From Rhizobium tibeticum (lineage in GTDB: Bacteria; Pseudomonadota; Alphaproteobacteria; Rhizobiales; Rhizobiaceae): DNA of 64,000 nucleotides. The translations under genes were made by a program, and so were the position numbers. The notes beneath the pieces were generated by a model. That model was not told the DNA's origin and did not search any database. It worked only from the letters and a program-made list of their open reading frames with translations. Within the stretch, counting starts at the first letter, position 1; each line of letters opens with the position of its first letter. The stretch is from contig NZ_FOCV01000013.1 in the NCBI RefSeq assembly GCF_900110205.1, forward strand, positions 71,728-135,727, written 5' to 3'. This document shows positions 25,856-36,385 of the stretch, piece after piece.

Positions 25856-27076
25856 CTATTGTTGTGCGAGGCTCTGGATGGTCTCCATCGTCTGCTTGGC
25901 GTCGGCACTGCCGGCGAAGGCCGGAGGAAAATACTGGTTGAAGAGGTTTTCCACCGCCGCCCAATTGCTGGTGATCGCGTAGGGTATGGAATGCGCCAAC
26001 GAGTAGTCGAGGGCCTCGCCGCCATTGGTGATGTCTTTGGCCGCCACCTGGTACCAGGACGATTGCGCCGCGGTACGCGCCGGCAAGGCACGCCCTTTCT
26101 CAGCAAGGTATGACAGCGCTTCGGGGCTGGTGAGCACCTGAATCGCTTTCCAGGCCGCATCCTTGTTCTGGCTGGTGGTGGAAATGCCGAAACCGGAGCC
26201 CGCGGTTACGGCCGCCAGTTCACCTGCGTCGCGTGGCAGGGTGGTGAGACCGACCTTGAACTTGACCTGGTCCTTCATGCCAATGATGGACCAGGGACCA
26301 TCGACATACATAGCGATGTTGCCTGAATTGAACCGACCCTGGATGACCGTGCCAGCATCGTTGCCTGACGGCACCAGCGGCGCAATCTTATCCTTGGCAG
26401 CGAAGCCGATCAGCCTGTCGGCTGCGGCAATGGCAGCCGGATTGACGAGGTCGAGCTGTCCGGCGTCATCGATGTATTTGTCGCCCCAGGCCGAAGCCAT
26501 GACCGAATAGTTGACCGGGGCGACGCCAAAGCCGTAATTGCCGTCCTTTGTCAGTTTCTTGGCGGCGTCGGTAAACTCTGCAAGCGCCCAACCCGGCTTA
26601 GGCAATGGAATGCCGGCGGCCTCGAAAGCGTCCTGGTTATAATAGATCACCCATGGACCAACGTCGTAAGGCAGGCCGTAAAGCTCCTTGTCGACCGACA
26701 TGCCACCGATGATCGAGGGAGTGAAGGCGCCAATGTCAAGCTTGCCCGCCTTTATCCTCTCATTGAGCGGCTCGAGCAGCGAATAGAAGTTCGGCATGCG
26801 CAACGACTGCATGGAGACGATGTCGGCGAGCTGGCCCGACGCCGCCAACACCGGCAGCCTGGTCCAGTAGTCGACCCAGCCAGTCGTCTGCAGCGTCACT
26901 TTGATGTCCGGGTGCTTGACGCTCACCATGTCGGCCAAGTGCTGCCAGGTTTTGGTGTCGGCTTCGGAACCGGTCCACATCTGCCAGGTCAGGTTGACCT
27001 GATCTGCCGACGCGGCTGTAGCAAAGAAGCTGCCGCCGATTGCGGCAAGCAACAGCGCTTTCTTCAGAACCTTCAT
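25856..27076 (-). CDS. Sugar ABC transporter substrate-binding protein
   Basis: A 406-residue family 1 extracellular binding protein. MKVLKKALLLAAIGGSFFAT then ASADQ gives a Sec signal with likely cleavage after ASA. The mature part starts VNLTWQMWTGSEADTKTWQH. WVIYYNQDAFEAAGIPLPKP and YVDGPWSIIGM are typical ligand-domain blocks. The start is at 27076, with GGGAGGAG 6-13 bases upstream. It follows the fucosidase gene by 50 bases. It probably binds fucosylated oligosaccharides in the periplasm and delivers them to the two permeases. The ligand is inferred from the operon. Confidence 0.9.
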   Translation of the reverse strand: MKVLKKALLLAAIGGSFFATAASADQVNLTWQMWTGSEADTKTWQHLADMVSVKHPDIKVTLQTTGWVDYWTRLPVLAASGQLADIVSMQSLRMPNFYSLLEPLNERIKAGKLDIGAFTPSIIGGMSVDKELYGLPYDVGPWVIYYNQDAFEAAGIPLPKPGWALAEFTDAAKKLTKDGNYGFGVAPVNYSVMASAWGDKYIDDAGQLDLVNPAAIAAADRLIGFAAKDKIAPLVPSGNDAGTVIQGRFNSGNIAMYVDGPWSIIGMKDQVKFKVGLTTLPRDAGELAAVTAGSGFGISTTSQNKDAAWKAIQVLTSPEALSYLAEKGRALPARTAAQSSWYQVAAKDITNGGEALDYSLAHSIPYAITSNWAAVENLFNQYFPPAFAGSADAKQTMETIQSLAQQ

Positions 27077-27126
27077 GGGTTTCTCCTCCCTCCATGAATG
27101 CAATGGATACGCAGTGGGGCAAAACG

Positions 27127-28455
27127 CTAGGGCTTCAGGATGATCTCGATCACCGGCACGGTGACGTTCGGCCGCCGTACCGGCAGTTCGAGCGTGATCA
27201 TGCCTTCCGGCACTGTCACGCCGACATTGGAATCCACCTCCTTGACGTGGCTCAACCAGCGCACTTCACTGGCGTCGTGCAGGAACTGCGCATAGGAGAT
27301 CCGGTCGGAGATACCCTCGATGTGGATGTGGCGGTATGGCCAATCGCAGACGTGCAGGTACAGGCGATTGCCGCGTTGGGTGTAGCGGCAGCCTGACGGC
27401 ACCGGAAAGTCGGACGGCCTGGCTCCATAGATGGAGCGCCCGTTCACGGCCATCCAGTTCTGGTAAACCTCAAGCGCGCCGATGGCGCGCGCATCGAGCG
27501 TACCACGGCCGGTCGGACCGACATTCATTAGGAGGTTGCCTCCCATGGCGACGGAATCGATGAGCAGCTTGATGATTTGTTCCGGGCTCTTCCAGGTGTC
27601 CTCGTCGCGATGATAGCCCCAGGAACCGCTGAAGGTATGGCAAGCCTCCCAGCGCACGGGCTGACCAGCGATGGTGGGCGCCACCCGCGGCGTATACTGC
27701 TCCGGCGTCACCATGTCGGGCAGGTTGTTGGCGTCGAGCGGTAAATCGAGGCGGTTATTGACGATGATGCCTGGCTGCAACTCGCGCACCAATTCAACCA
27801 GGCGCTCGCTCTCCCAATCGGTGCGTCCCTTGCCGGTCAGGCCGCGATATTCCCGTCGCGGATAGCTGAAATCAAACCACATGATGTCGACGCGGCCGAA
27901 GCCGGTCAAAAGCTCGCGCACCTGTTCGCGCATATAGGCGGCATAGTTGGCCATGTTGCGGCCGGCATTCAGCGCCTTCGCATCAGGGTGGTTGCGCAGC
28001 GGATGATGGACGTCGATCGGGAAGTCCGGGTGATGCCAGTCGATCAGCGAATAATAGAAGCCGATTTTGAGTCCCTCGGCGCGGAACGCGTCGACCAGTG
28101 GGGTCAGCAGATCCTTGCCACAAGGCGTGTTCGTCGCCTTGTAATCCGTCACCTTGCTGTCCCACAGGCAGAAACCCTCGTGATGCTTGGTCGTCACCAC
28201 GACATATTTCATGCCGGCGAGACGGGCCCGGCGAGCCCATTCCTTGGGCTCGTAGAGATCGGGGTCGAAATTATCGAAGTAGCGCTGGTATCGCTCGTCG
28301 GTTAGTTCCTCGCGGTTTTTCAACCACTCGTGCCGGGCTCCCAGTGCGTAGAGGCCCCAATGGATGAACAGGCCCAGACGGTCGCGACTGAACCATGCAT
28401 GTTTGTCCTCTTCCCCGGATGCCGGACTCCCCGACTGATGCGTTGCAATCGCCAC
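27127..28455 (-). CDS. Alpha-L-fucosidase, GH29 family
   Basis: A 442-residue cytosolic protein. WFSRDRLGLFIHWGLYALGA is the GH29 N-terminal block, KYVVVTTKHHEGFCLWDSK is the second, and GRVDIMWFDFSYPRREY carries the aspartate of the family nucleophile region. SVAMGGNLLMNVGPTGRGTL closes the barrel. It has no signal peptide, so hydrolysis occurs after uptake. GTG at 28455 is the start, with GAGGAGGAGAGG just upstream. It is the first gene of a four-gene operon with the binding protein and two permeases. It releases L-fucose from alpha-linked fucosides. No fucose catabolic genes are visible here. Confidence 0.92.
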   Translation of the reverse strand: MAIATHQSGSPASGEEDKHAWFSRDRLGLFIHWGLYALGARHEWLKNREELTDERYQRYFDNFDPDLYEPKEWARRARLAGMKYVVVTTKHHEGFCLWDSKVTDYKATNTPCGKDLLTPLVDAFRAEGLKIGFYYSLIDWHHPDFPIDVHHPLRNHPDAKALNAGRNMANYAAYMREQVRELLTGFGRVDIMWFDFSYPRREYRGLTGKGRTDWESERLVELVRELQPGIIVNNRLDLPLDANNLPDMVTPEQYTPRVAPTIAGQPVRWEACHTFSGSWGYHRDEDTWKSPEQIIKLLIDSVAMGGNLLMNVGPTGRGTLDARAIGALEVYQNWMAVNGRSIYGARPSDFPVPSGCRYTQRGNRLYLHVCDWPYRHIHIEGISDRISYAQFLHDASEVRWLSHVKEVDSNVGVTVPEGMITLELPVRRPNVTVPVIEIILKP

Positions 28456-28493
28456 AGGCCTCTCCTCCTCGTTTCCGGATCAAGTACTCCCAT

Positions 28494-28505
28494 CGAACCG
28501 GTTCG
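28494..28505. promoter_or_regulatory. LacI-type operator upstream of the fucosidase operon
   Basis: CGAACCGGTTCG is a perfect 12-base palindrome with the central CG typical of LacI-family operators. It lies 39-50 bases upstream of the fucosidase start. The same core lies before the divergent regulator gene. Confidence 0.8.
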
Positions 28506-28647
28506 GCATTTTGATCATCTTCCTTGATTTCCTGGCTGTCAAGCAGGAATCATGGATCACGGAATCGGACGAAATGCCTTGAAGCGTGGGAAAAACGAGC
28601 AGCGGTGTGTTGCGTAGCCAAGAAAAATCTGCCACAAGAATAGCCTA

Positions 28648-28657
28648 GAACCGGTTC
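28648..28657. promoter_or_regulatory. LacI-type operator upstream of the regulator gene
   Basis: GAACCGGTTC repeats the core of the other operator, 153 bases away. It ends seven bases before the regulator ATG. Binding here would block the ribosome binding site region or the promoter, giving autoregulation, and two spaced sites could support looping. Confidence 0.75.
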
Positions 28658-28664
28658 GATCATA

Positions 28665-29672
28665 ATGGCCACCATCCGAGATGTAGCGCGCCTTGCGGGA
28701 GTTTCGATCTCGACCGTCTCGCTCGCGCTCAACAGTCCGAAGCGGGTCGGTGCCGAGACGCTCGACCGCATTCAGCAGGCGGTCAAGTCGACCGGTTACC
28801 GCGTCGACCCGGTAGCACAGACCTTGGCACGCGGACGCAGCTCGCTGATCGGCTTTGTCTCAGCCAATCTGGGAAATATGTTCTTTGGCGATATCCGCCG
28901 CGAGATAGAACACCAGGCGCTGGACAATGGCTATTTCGTACTGATCGCCGACTCCTCCGGCAAGGCAGACCTCGAACGGGCGTTGCTCGAGCGGCTGGAA
29001 GCGCAGAAGGTGGCCGGCATCGTGCTGGCGACGAACGGGCGTGGCGAGGATTACGCCGCATTCCTGCGCGACTTCAAGACCCCGATCGTAATGTTCGACC
29101 AAAGGGTGGAAGGCGCCGAGCGCGATTTCGTCGGCTCCGACAATCCGCTAACCACCACCATCTTGACGGAACACCTGCTGCAGCTCGGTCATAGACGCAT
29201 CGGCTTCATCTCTGGCCCGGCCGGCCTGTACACCGCCGACGAGCGCTTGACGGGCTATATGGACGCGATGGCCGGTGCTGGCGTGGAAGTCGACCTTTCG
29301 CTGGTGGTCGAAGGTGGCTACACGCGGGCCGGCGGCTATACGCAAGCGATGCGCCTGCTGGCCCGCCGTGATCGACCGACCGCCATCATCGGCGCCAACA
29401 ACATGATGGGCCTTGCGGCCCTGCAGGTGATGCAGGAAATGGGTTTCCGCTGCCCGGACGACGTGTCGCTGGCAATGGTCGACGACGTGCCTTGGAGCAG
29501 CGTGATCACGCCCCGCATCACGATGGTGGTACAGGACGCCCAAAAGCTCGGCGAACTGACAGCACAGCGCCTGCTGGCAAGAATCCAAAGCCCTGAAGGC
29601 GCCGCCGCGCGCCCGCAAGACATCATTCTGACGCCGAGATTCGTCCGCGGAGAATCAACCAAGCGACTCTAA
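28665..29672 (+). CDS. LacI family transcriptional regulator of the fucoside operon
   Basis: A 335-residue repressor. TIRDVARLAGVSISTVSLAL is the helix-turn-helix and TLARGRSSLIGFVSANLGNM is the hinge and start of the periplasmic-binding-protein-like domain. TAIIGANNMMGLAALQVMQE and SLAMVDDVPWSSVITPRITM are typical later blocks. It is divergent from the fucosidase operon, with two GAACCGGTTC operators between them. It most likely represses the operon until fucose or a fucosylated sugar binds. The ATG has no clear ribosome binding site and sits directly behind an operator. Confidence 0.9.
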   Translation: MATIRDVARLAGVSISTVSLALNSPKRVGAETLDRIQQAVKSTGYRVDPVAQTLARGRSSLIGFVSANLGNMFFGDIRREIEHQALDNGYFVLIADSSGKADLERALLERLEAQKVAGIVLATNGRGEDYAAFLRDFKTPIVMFDQRVEGAERDFVGSDNPLTTTILTEHLLQLGHRRIGFISGPAGLYTADERLTGYMDAMAGAGVEVDLSLVVEGGYTRAGGYTQAMRLLARRDRPTAIIGANNMMGLAALQVMQEMGFRCPDDVSLAMVDDVPWSSVITPRITMVVQDAQKLGELTAQRLLARIQSPEGAAARPQDIILTPRFVRGESTKRL

Positions 29673-29685
29673 GCGTTTTCAAGGA

Positions 29686-30068
29686 CGTCATCGGGGAAGA
29701 CACCCACCTGGCAGGTCTCAAGTCGCAAAGCGTCCCGGAATGTTGCCGGGCCAGCCCGACCAAACGCTTGCCCCTCTTCAGGAACCTGGTCTCGCCCACC
29801 GCGAAAACGCCGTGCGCGTCACCGAGCGCCCCTACCGCATAGGCCTGGACGACATCGCGCAGGGCGTCGGCATCCCAATGGCTGAGCCCAATAGCGACTG
29901 CATCCGATAAGTGCGCTCCAGCACAGCCTGTTCGGCAATCAGCCAGCCGGTCTTGCGTTCTGCCCCCACAGCACGGCGTCGAGGAAGGCGGCACTCGATA
30001 CGCGCAATTCGCGACCACAAAAGACCCGTCCCAACCGCTCGAACCGGAGCCCAAATCCAATCATTCAT
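29686..30068 (-). pseudogene. IS701-type transposase relic with several frameshifts
   Basis: Successive minus-strand frames give blocks of an IS701-type transposase N-terminal half: GRVFCGRELRVSSAAFLDAV, ERTYRMQSLLGSAIG, SHWDADALRDVVQAYAVGAL and GDAHGVFAVGETRFLKRGKR, then GLARQHSGTLCDLR. The GETRFLKRGKR block matches the DET-x-FLKKG region that carries a catalytic aspartate in intact relatives, but here D is replaced by G. The C-terminal half is missing. It lies between the LacI gene and groEL as a decayed insertion. No terminal repeats were found. Confidence 0.75.
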
Positions 30069-30069
30069 G

Positions 30070-30086
30070 TTTCATCCAAGATGAAA
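30070..30086 (-). terminator. Small hairpin after groEL
   Basis: TTTCATC and GATGAAA pair around a three-base loop, six bases behind the groEL stop. It is followed by no T tract, so terminator function is weak at best. Confidence 0.35.
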
Positions 30087-30091
30087 TTGGC

Positions 30092-31750
<1,659 letters not shown>

Positions 31751-31782
31751 TCAGCGACTTCGGATAATGAGCAAACGGCTGA

Positions 31783-32079
31783 TCAGCCGATGATGCCCAT
31801 GATGTCGGCTTCCTTCATGATCAGAAGGTCTTCGCCGTTGATCTTGACTTCAGTGCCGGACCACTTGCCGAACAGAACGCGGTCGCCAGCCTTGACGTCG
31901 AGAGCGACGACCTTGCCGGACTCGTCACGAGCGCCGGATCCGACGGCGACGATTTCGCCTTCCTGCGGCTTTTCCTTGGCGGTGTCGGGAATGATGATGC
32001 CGCCCTTGGTCTTTCCTTCGGACTCAACGCGGCGGACGACGACGCGATCGTGAAGGGGGCGGAAATTGGTGCTTGCCAT
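31783..32079 (-). CDS. groES: Co-chaperonin GroES (10 kDa)
   Basis: A 98-residue protein. [20 protein letters not shown] is the N-terminal block, [20 protein letters not shown] carries the mobile loop that contacts GroEL, and [20 protein letters not shown] is the C-terminal block. It caps the GroEL ring. The start is [11 protein letters not shown] at 32079. A longer in-frame opening at 32127 adds residues that do not belong to the family. It is the first gene of the groESL operon. Confidence 0.97.
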   Translation of the reverse strand: MASTNFRPLHDRVVVRRVESEGKTKGGIIIPDTAKEKPQEGEIVAVGSGARDESGKVVALDVKAGDRVLFGKWSGTEVKINGEDLLIMKEADIMGIIG

Positions 32080-32710
32080 TTGTCTAATCCCTTTGCTGAT
32101 CCGCCTGTCGAACGACTGGCGCGGCATTGGCCGATGAAGCGTTCGATAAGGTCGGTTTTCCTGGCGCGCATGACCTGGCTCCTGGCCTTAGATTTCGGGC
32201 AATAGCTTGAATGCCCAGAGGCATGACGCCCTCCCTCGGTTCGGAGCTGGGGTATGACGGCCCCAATCGGCAGCGCCCCGAAAATGACCGCTGAAGATAA
32301 GACGATGTGCCTAATATGCCTGAGTGGCAATGAATTAATTTAAGGCAACGCCGACGCACTCGCCTACAGGAACCTGCCGCGCGGGGTCGGGATCGCTGGC
32401 CGATCCTGCTATCCCGACCCGGGAAGTGCAAACCCCGATAAATCAACCACTCAGAAACTCGCTGGACCCCCTGATCTTCTTACGAAATCACTATGCCTTT
32501 TGACAGAGTGTCCAGCCTCTTTTTGACGGCTTTGCGCCCGCCAAAAGCGGGCTTTTGCTCGCACGACGCAAATTGCCAACCTACGGCCGTTGGCCGCGCC
32601 AAACGCGGACATATGGGATCCACCACGATAGACTGTCCCGGCGCATGCGCTATAGTCGTGCAGCGATAGAGGCGCGTCACTAAGAGGGATCGGGAGACGT
32701 CAGGGAGCAC
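32080..32710. other. Upstream region of groESL and of the methyltransferase gene
   Basis: About 630 bases between divergent groES and the methyltransferase gene, holding their promoters. No CIRCE element was seen and no clear sigma-32-type promoter could be assigned by eye. A hairpin GCCCGC-N5-GCGGGC followed by TTTT lies at 32536-32556 and could act as a terminator on the plus strand. No gene is recognised. Confidence 0.4.
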
Positions 32711-33508
32711 ATGACATCCAACTTCGTCGCCAAAAGTGCTGAGGCTTATGAAGCCAGCATGGGGCGCTGGAGCCAACGGCTGGCCGCACCGTTCCTCAAT
32801 TTTTCCGGCGTGCCATCCCGCGGTCGCGTCCTCGACGCGGGATGTGGGACCGGCAGCCTGACCCTGGCTTTGGCGGCTTTCCCCGAGTTGGACGCCATCG
32901 AAGCCCTGGATTTCGAGGAAAACTTCGTGGCGGCCCTGCGCTCGCGCACGACCGATGTCAGGATAAGGGCGCAACAGGGCGATGTTTGTGCCTTACCTTA
33001 CGACAATCAGGAGTTCGATGGCGTCTATTCCCTGCTGGTGCTCCATTTTGTGTCCGATGCACATCGAGCGGTGCGGGAAATGCGGCGCGTTCTGCGCCCG
33101 GGTGCCATCGCCGCGGCTGCAGTTTGGTCTTACGGCGGCATGCCGAGTTGGCGCTTGTTTTGGGATACGGTCCTCGCACTCGAGCCGGAAGCAACCGGCA
33201 GAGGTGTGCCATCCGGCAGGCGGCCGCTGACAGCCGAAGGCGAATTACGTGAGGTTTTTGAGAGTGCCGGCTTCACGGGCGTTGCCGAAACGATGCTCAC
33301 GATCCCTATGAACTATGCCAATTTCGAAGATTTCTGGCATCCGAAGGTTTATGGGCAAGGGACCTTCGCAGCCTTTTTTGACGCGTTGCCCACGGTGAGG
33401 CGCGATCGTCTTCGAGACGCGATGAGAGCAGCCTATCTTGGGGGCGATGGCGACGACGGTCCTCGTGGATTTGCGAGCGTTGCCTTTGCGGTCCGAGGCA
33501 TGGCTTAA
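32711..33508 (+). CDS. Class I SAM-dependent methyltransferase
   Basis: A 265-residue cytosolic protein. RGRVLDAGCGTGSLTLALAA is motif I, which binds S-adenosylmethionine. IRAQQGDVCALPYDNQEFDG follows with the conserved aspartate, and AVREMRRVLRPGAIAAAAVW covers motifs II-III of the Methyltransf_11 type. The C-terminal 110 residues should define the substrate, which cannot be named. The ATG at 32711 has GGGAG about 6-10 bases upstream. It is monocistronic, with the groESL operon on the other strand and a non-coding gap behind it. Confidence 0.88.
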   Translation: MTSNFVAKSAEAYEASMGRWSQRLAAPFLNFSGVPSRGRVLDAGCGTGSLTLALAAFPELDAIEALDFEENFVAALRSRTTDVRIRAQQGDVCALPYDNQEFDGVYSLLVLHFVSDAHRAVREMRRVLRPGAIAAAAVWSYGGMPSWRLFWDTVLALEPEATGRGVPSGRRPLTAEGELREVFESAGFTGVAETMLTIPMNYANFEDFWHPKVYGQGTFAAFFDALPTVRRDRLRDAMRAAYLGGDGDDGPRGFASVAFAVRGMA

Positions 33509-33784
33509 CCTCATCGCGCCAAAGTGGACGAGTTCGCTGCGAGCGGCAGACCCGCTCAAATAATGCTGCCATAACCGGCTGACCACCACTTCTCCGAGGT
33601 GGTGAGCGCCTGACCGCTCGCGGTTGGGGAAGAGCTCAGAAAGACTCGAAAACGCGAAGTCAAATTCGCAACGGATTCCAAGCCTTTAAATTCGGCCGTC
33701 AAATCACGTGGCCATTGCGTCAAAATGCAATGTCCGACGGGCGACGCAACTTGTTGAAATCAAGTAATCGCCGCGTCAAAATCA
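33509..33784. other. Intergenic stretch, nothing coding recognised
   Basis: Between the methyltransferase gene and the pyrE remnant, nothing coding or structural was recognised. Confidence 0.35.
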
Positions 33785-33990
33785 GTGGCTGCCTGTACAA
33801 AATGGCACAGACGACAGCAAGAACTTGAGCCTTTCTTCGGCGGCCATCCGGTAGGCGTGCACTACGGCACCTCCCGTAGTTATTACGTCCTCAATGAATG
33901 TAACGCGGCGTCCCGCGACATCCTGCCCCTCGTTCGCGCGGCACGTGCCATAAGTCTTTGCCTCTTTGCGAACGCAACAGGCAGTGGAGG
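33785..33990 (-). pseudogene. Orotate phosphoribosyltransferase (PyrE) fragment
   Basis: VRKEAKTYGTCRANEGQDVA and GRRVTFIEDVITTGGAVVHA match the substrate-binding and phosphoribosyl pyrophosphate-binding blocks of PyrE. A frameshift follows, and another frame continues GAQVLAVVCAILYRQP, the expected next strand. Both the N-terminal and C-terminal parts are missing. It is a broken copy of a pyrimidine-biosynthesis or riboside phosphotransfer gene, isolated next to the GYD gene. An intact pyrE elsewhere in the genome is expected. Confidence 0.75.
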
Positions 33991-34070
33991 CCCATTCCGC
34001 ACATTGGAAATGACTCGCGTTCTCCCCGGCTTGAGCGTTAACTGTGTTGTTCTGACGGTGGAGGCAAACC

Positions 34071-34397
34071 ATGGCCCTGTATCTCACGCGCTTCAGCTAC
34101 ACGCCCGAGACGTGGGCGCGCATGATCGAAAACCCCGAGGATCGCCGAGAGGCGGCACGTACTTACATTGAATCCGTGGGCGGAAAGCTCCATGGGTTCT
34201 GGTACGCTTTTGGCGAGCATGATGGTTGGAATCTGTGGGAAGCGCCTGATAACGTATCTATGGCAGCTGTTGCCCTTGCAATCGGCGCAGGAGGCGCGCT
34301 CAGCTCTATTGAGACCACTGTCCTCCTCAGTGTTGACGATACGATCCAAGCCTTGGAAAAGGCGAAGTCGATTCGGTATCGTCCACCGGCAGCGTAG
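34071..34397 (+). CDS. GYD domain protein
   Basis: A 108-residue protein. LYLTRFSYTPETWARMIENP, then ARTYIESVGGKLHGFWYAFG and EHDGWNLWEAPDNVSMAAVA show the GYD domain with its characteristic G-x-D-like turn. Such proteins are small ferredoxin-like-fold oligomers of unknown function, common in rhizobia. GGAGG lies 7-11 bases before the ATG at 34071. It stands alone between the pyrE fragment and the convergent adenylate cyclase gene. Confidence 0.8.
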   Translation: MALYLTRFSYTPETWARMIENPEDRREAARTYIESVGGKLHGFWYAFGEHDGWNLWEAPDNVSMAAVALAIGAGGALSSIETTVLLSVDDTIQALEKAKSIRYRPPAA

Positions 34398-34553
34398 GCC
34401 CGCTGTTTCCCATCCATGTTGAAGGTGAGTGCTTCGCGCATATCTCATTCCCGGCGCAAGCTCTCTGTGAATTGCGCCGGAGGGAATAAGGGTCCGCAAT
34501 GGGCGTTAGCGGAAACTGCCCAAGTTCGCACGACGTCGAAGAGCAGACGCAGC

Positions 34554-35960
34554 TCACGACAGGGCGAAAATTCTTACCTCCCGCCCAATGCCCTGAAGTT
34601 CCTCCATCCGGGAGACCGATGAGATGCCGCTGTCTCGCAGGATCTCTGAAACTTGGGCATCCCCGACAATCGCCTCAGTCGTCAGGATCATATTGGGATC
34701 AGCAAGGCCCTGTACGCGGGAGGCGATATTGACAGTCTGTCCGAAGTAGTCCTGCCGGTCGTTCAGGTTGACTGCGAGGCATGGTCCCTCATGGATGCCG
34801 ATCTTCAGGAGAAGATCGTCGTTGCCGTGTTCGGCATTTAACCGAAGCATCGCCTCCCGCATCCGCAGCGCGGCCGCCACCGCGCGGTCCGGGCTCGGGA
34901 AGGTCGCCATCACGGCGTCGCCTATGGTTTTGACCACCGCTCCGGCCTCTGTGGCGACGATCTCGTGAAGAACCCTGAAATGCGCTCGCACCAGATCGAA
35001 AGCGGCAAGATCTCCGACGCGCTCATAGAGAGCGGTCGAGCCCCTCAAGTCAGTGAAGAGGAAAGTTAGGCTTGTGATCTTGAGACGCTGGTCGACGTCA
35101 AGTGTGTCGGTCCGATAGATGTCCCGGAAGCTCTGGTTCGTCAGTAGACGCTTGGCTGTCAGAAAAGCTCGCCTGCGGCCCAATAGGTCGTGGAGGTCGT
35201 CTCCTGCGACGCAGACGTTCGGTACCACTCTGCGATCGCTGTGGTTCTCGAGGGTGAGCCGAAGTAAGCCGGGACGAAGCGTAACCGTCTCGTTCAGCGC
35301 ATGCGCCTGACTGATGACCATTGAGAGGTTTTGACGTTCGTCGGTGGGCTCACCCTTTACGTCGATGAACTGCGCCGAGTGTGTCACCGCATCGAAGATG
35401 ATGACGAATTGCGCCGGCAGTTGTAGTGAGACGAAAGCCTTCTCGCCTGGAGCCAACTCGATCAACTCCAATACGATGCGTGCGAACCTCGCTTCGAAGT
35501 CGTCTGGCAGGTCGACTCCGGAGCTGAAGAAGATTTGGCGGTAGTACTCAAGCGGAGGTAACCGATCAGGCTCGTGGGCAGCAATCCTGCGCACTCTCGG
35601 ACTGACCGTGAACGTTACCTCTACCATCTCGTCGAGGGTTGGTTCGTATCCGGCCGCGCAGAGCGCGCAATGGTACGTTTCTTGGACAACTCCTTTCAGG
35701 GTCGCGCCGGTGTCAAGGACGCCGCCGCATCCTGGGCAAAGGACATTCCAGGTCATCTCGAACGCGCCCATGCGGGCTGCATGTAGAAACGCTGCGATCG
35801 TTTTTTCCTCATCGAGATGATGCGCATCGGCGAAGGCGAGCGCATTGATGCGATTGAGATCGCGATCCGAGCCACGCATGACTACATTCTCGATGCACTC
35901 GACCGTCTGCGGGTCAGCCGCCTGTCGCAGGGTGGCAAAAAGCACGTCCACTTCGCTCAT
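34554..35960 (-). CDS. Class III adenylate cyclase with DUF5939 N-terminal domain
   Basis: A 468-residue cytosolic protein. The N-terminal part (about 1-270) is a DUF5939-type sensory domain with a zinc-ribbon-like pair (CPGCGG near residue 73, CALCAAG about 22 residues later). The C-terminal part is a class III cyclase: TFLFTDLRGSTALYERVGD gives the first metal Asp, VVKTIGDAVMATF gives the second metal Asp and the adenine-specific Lys, and DYFGQTVNIASRVQ gives the Asp of the Lys-Asp pair and the transition-state Asn and Arg. This points to ATP, not GTP, as substrate. The start MSEVDVLFATL at 35960 is preferred. An earlier ATG is at 35981. The signal sensed is unknown. Confidence 0.9.
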   Translation of the reverse strand: MSEVDVLFATLRQAADPQTVECIENVVMRGSDRDLNRINALAFADAHHLDEEKTIAAFLHAARMGAFEMTWNVLCPGCGGVLDTGATLKGVVQETYHCALCAAGYEPTLDEMVEVTFTVSPRVRRIAAHEPDRLPPLEYYRQIFFSSGVDLPDDFEARFARIVLELIELAPGEKAFVSLQLPAQFVIIFDAVTHSAQFIDVKGEPTDERQNLSMVISQAHALNETVTLRPGLLRLTLENHSDRRVVPNVCVAGDDLHDLLGRRRAFLTAKRLLTNQSFRDIYRTDTLDVDQRLKITSLTFLFTDLRGSTALYERVGDLAAFDLVRAHFRVLHEIVATEAGAVVKTIGDAVMATFPSPDRAVAAALRMREAMLRLNAEHGNDDLLLKIGIHEGPCLAVNLNDRQDYFGQTVNIASRVQGLADPNMILTTEAIVGDAQVSEILRDSGISSVSRMEELQGIGREVRIFALS

Positions 35961-36385
35961 TAGACAAGTCTCTGTGCGCATAACCCGACGACGGACGACG
36001 CCGGTACCGGGATTATAACACGGGAACTTCCTGATAGACATCTTGACGGCTGCATGCTGCTCGCTCCCGATCTACGTGGAGTGTGCGTAGCCTCCAGGCG
36101 TAAGAGGTCGCGCATCAGTATTGCTAGACCGGCACGTTCCGCCGGGACATCTTTGCGCCGTCCAGCGCCCTGCCGTCTTTGTCGCGGATCGAAATAGAGT
36201 GAGATGGCACGATTGGCTTCGATTTCGCTGTCCGGATCATGGCCCGGCGTTGGGCTTGAAAGGGATCCGCACGAATCCAAGCAATTCGACTTCAGGCCGT
36301 GCGCGCTGTGATCACACATGAAGGGGTGGTCGGGCTCGCACCTTTACCTATCTCCGCTGGAGATGGAATTTTGAGAGGTATCGAC
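35961..36385. other. Divergent region of cyclase and SDR genes
   Basis: About 420 bases between the divergent cyclase and SDR genes. It probably contains both promoters. Short frames in it are not protein-like. Confidence 0.35.

Noticed and set aside
32080..32500. A CIRCE-type heat-shock operator before groES
   Set aside because: Searched for TTAGCACTC and its partner on both strands and found none. No sigma-32 promoter could be assigned either.
36299..36385. An upstream ATG for the SDR gene
   Set aside because: It would add 29 residues not seen in the family, and the GTG at 36386 has a ribosome binding site.
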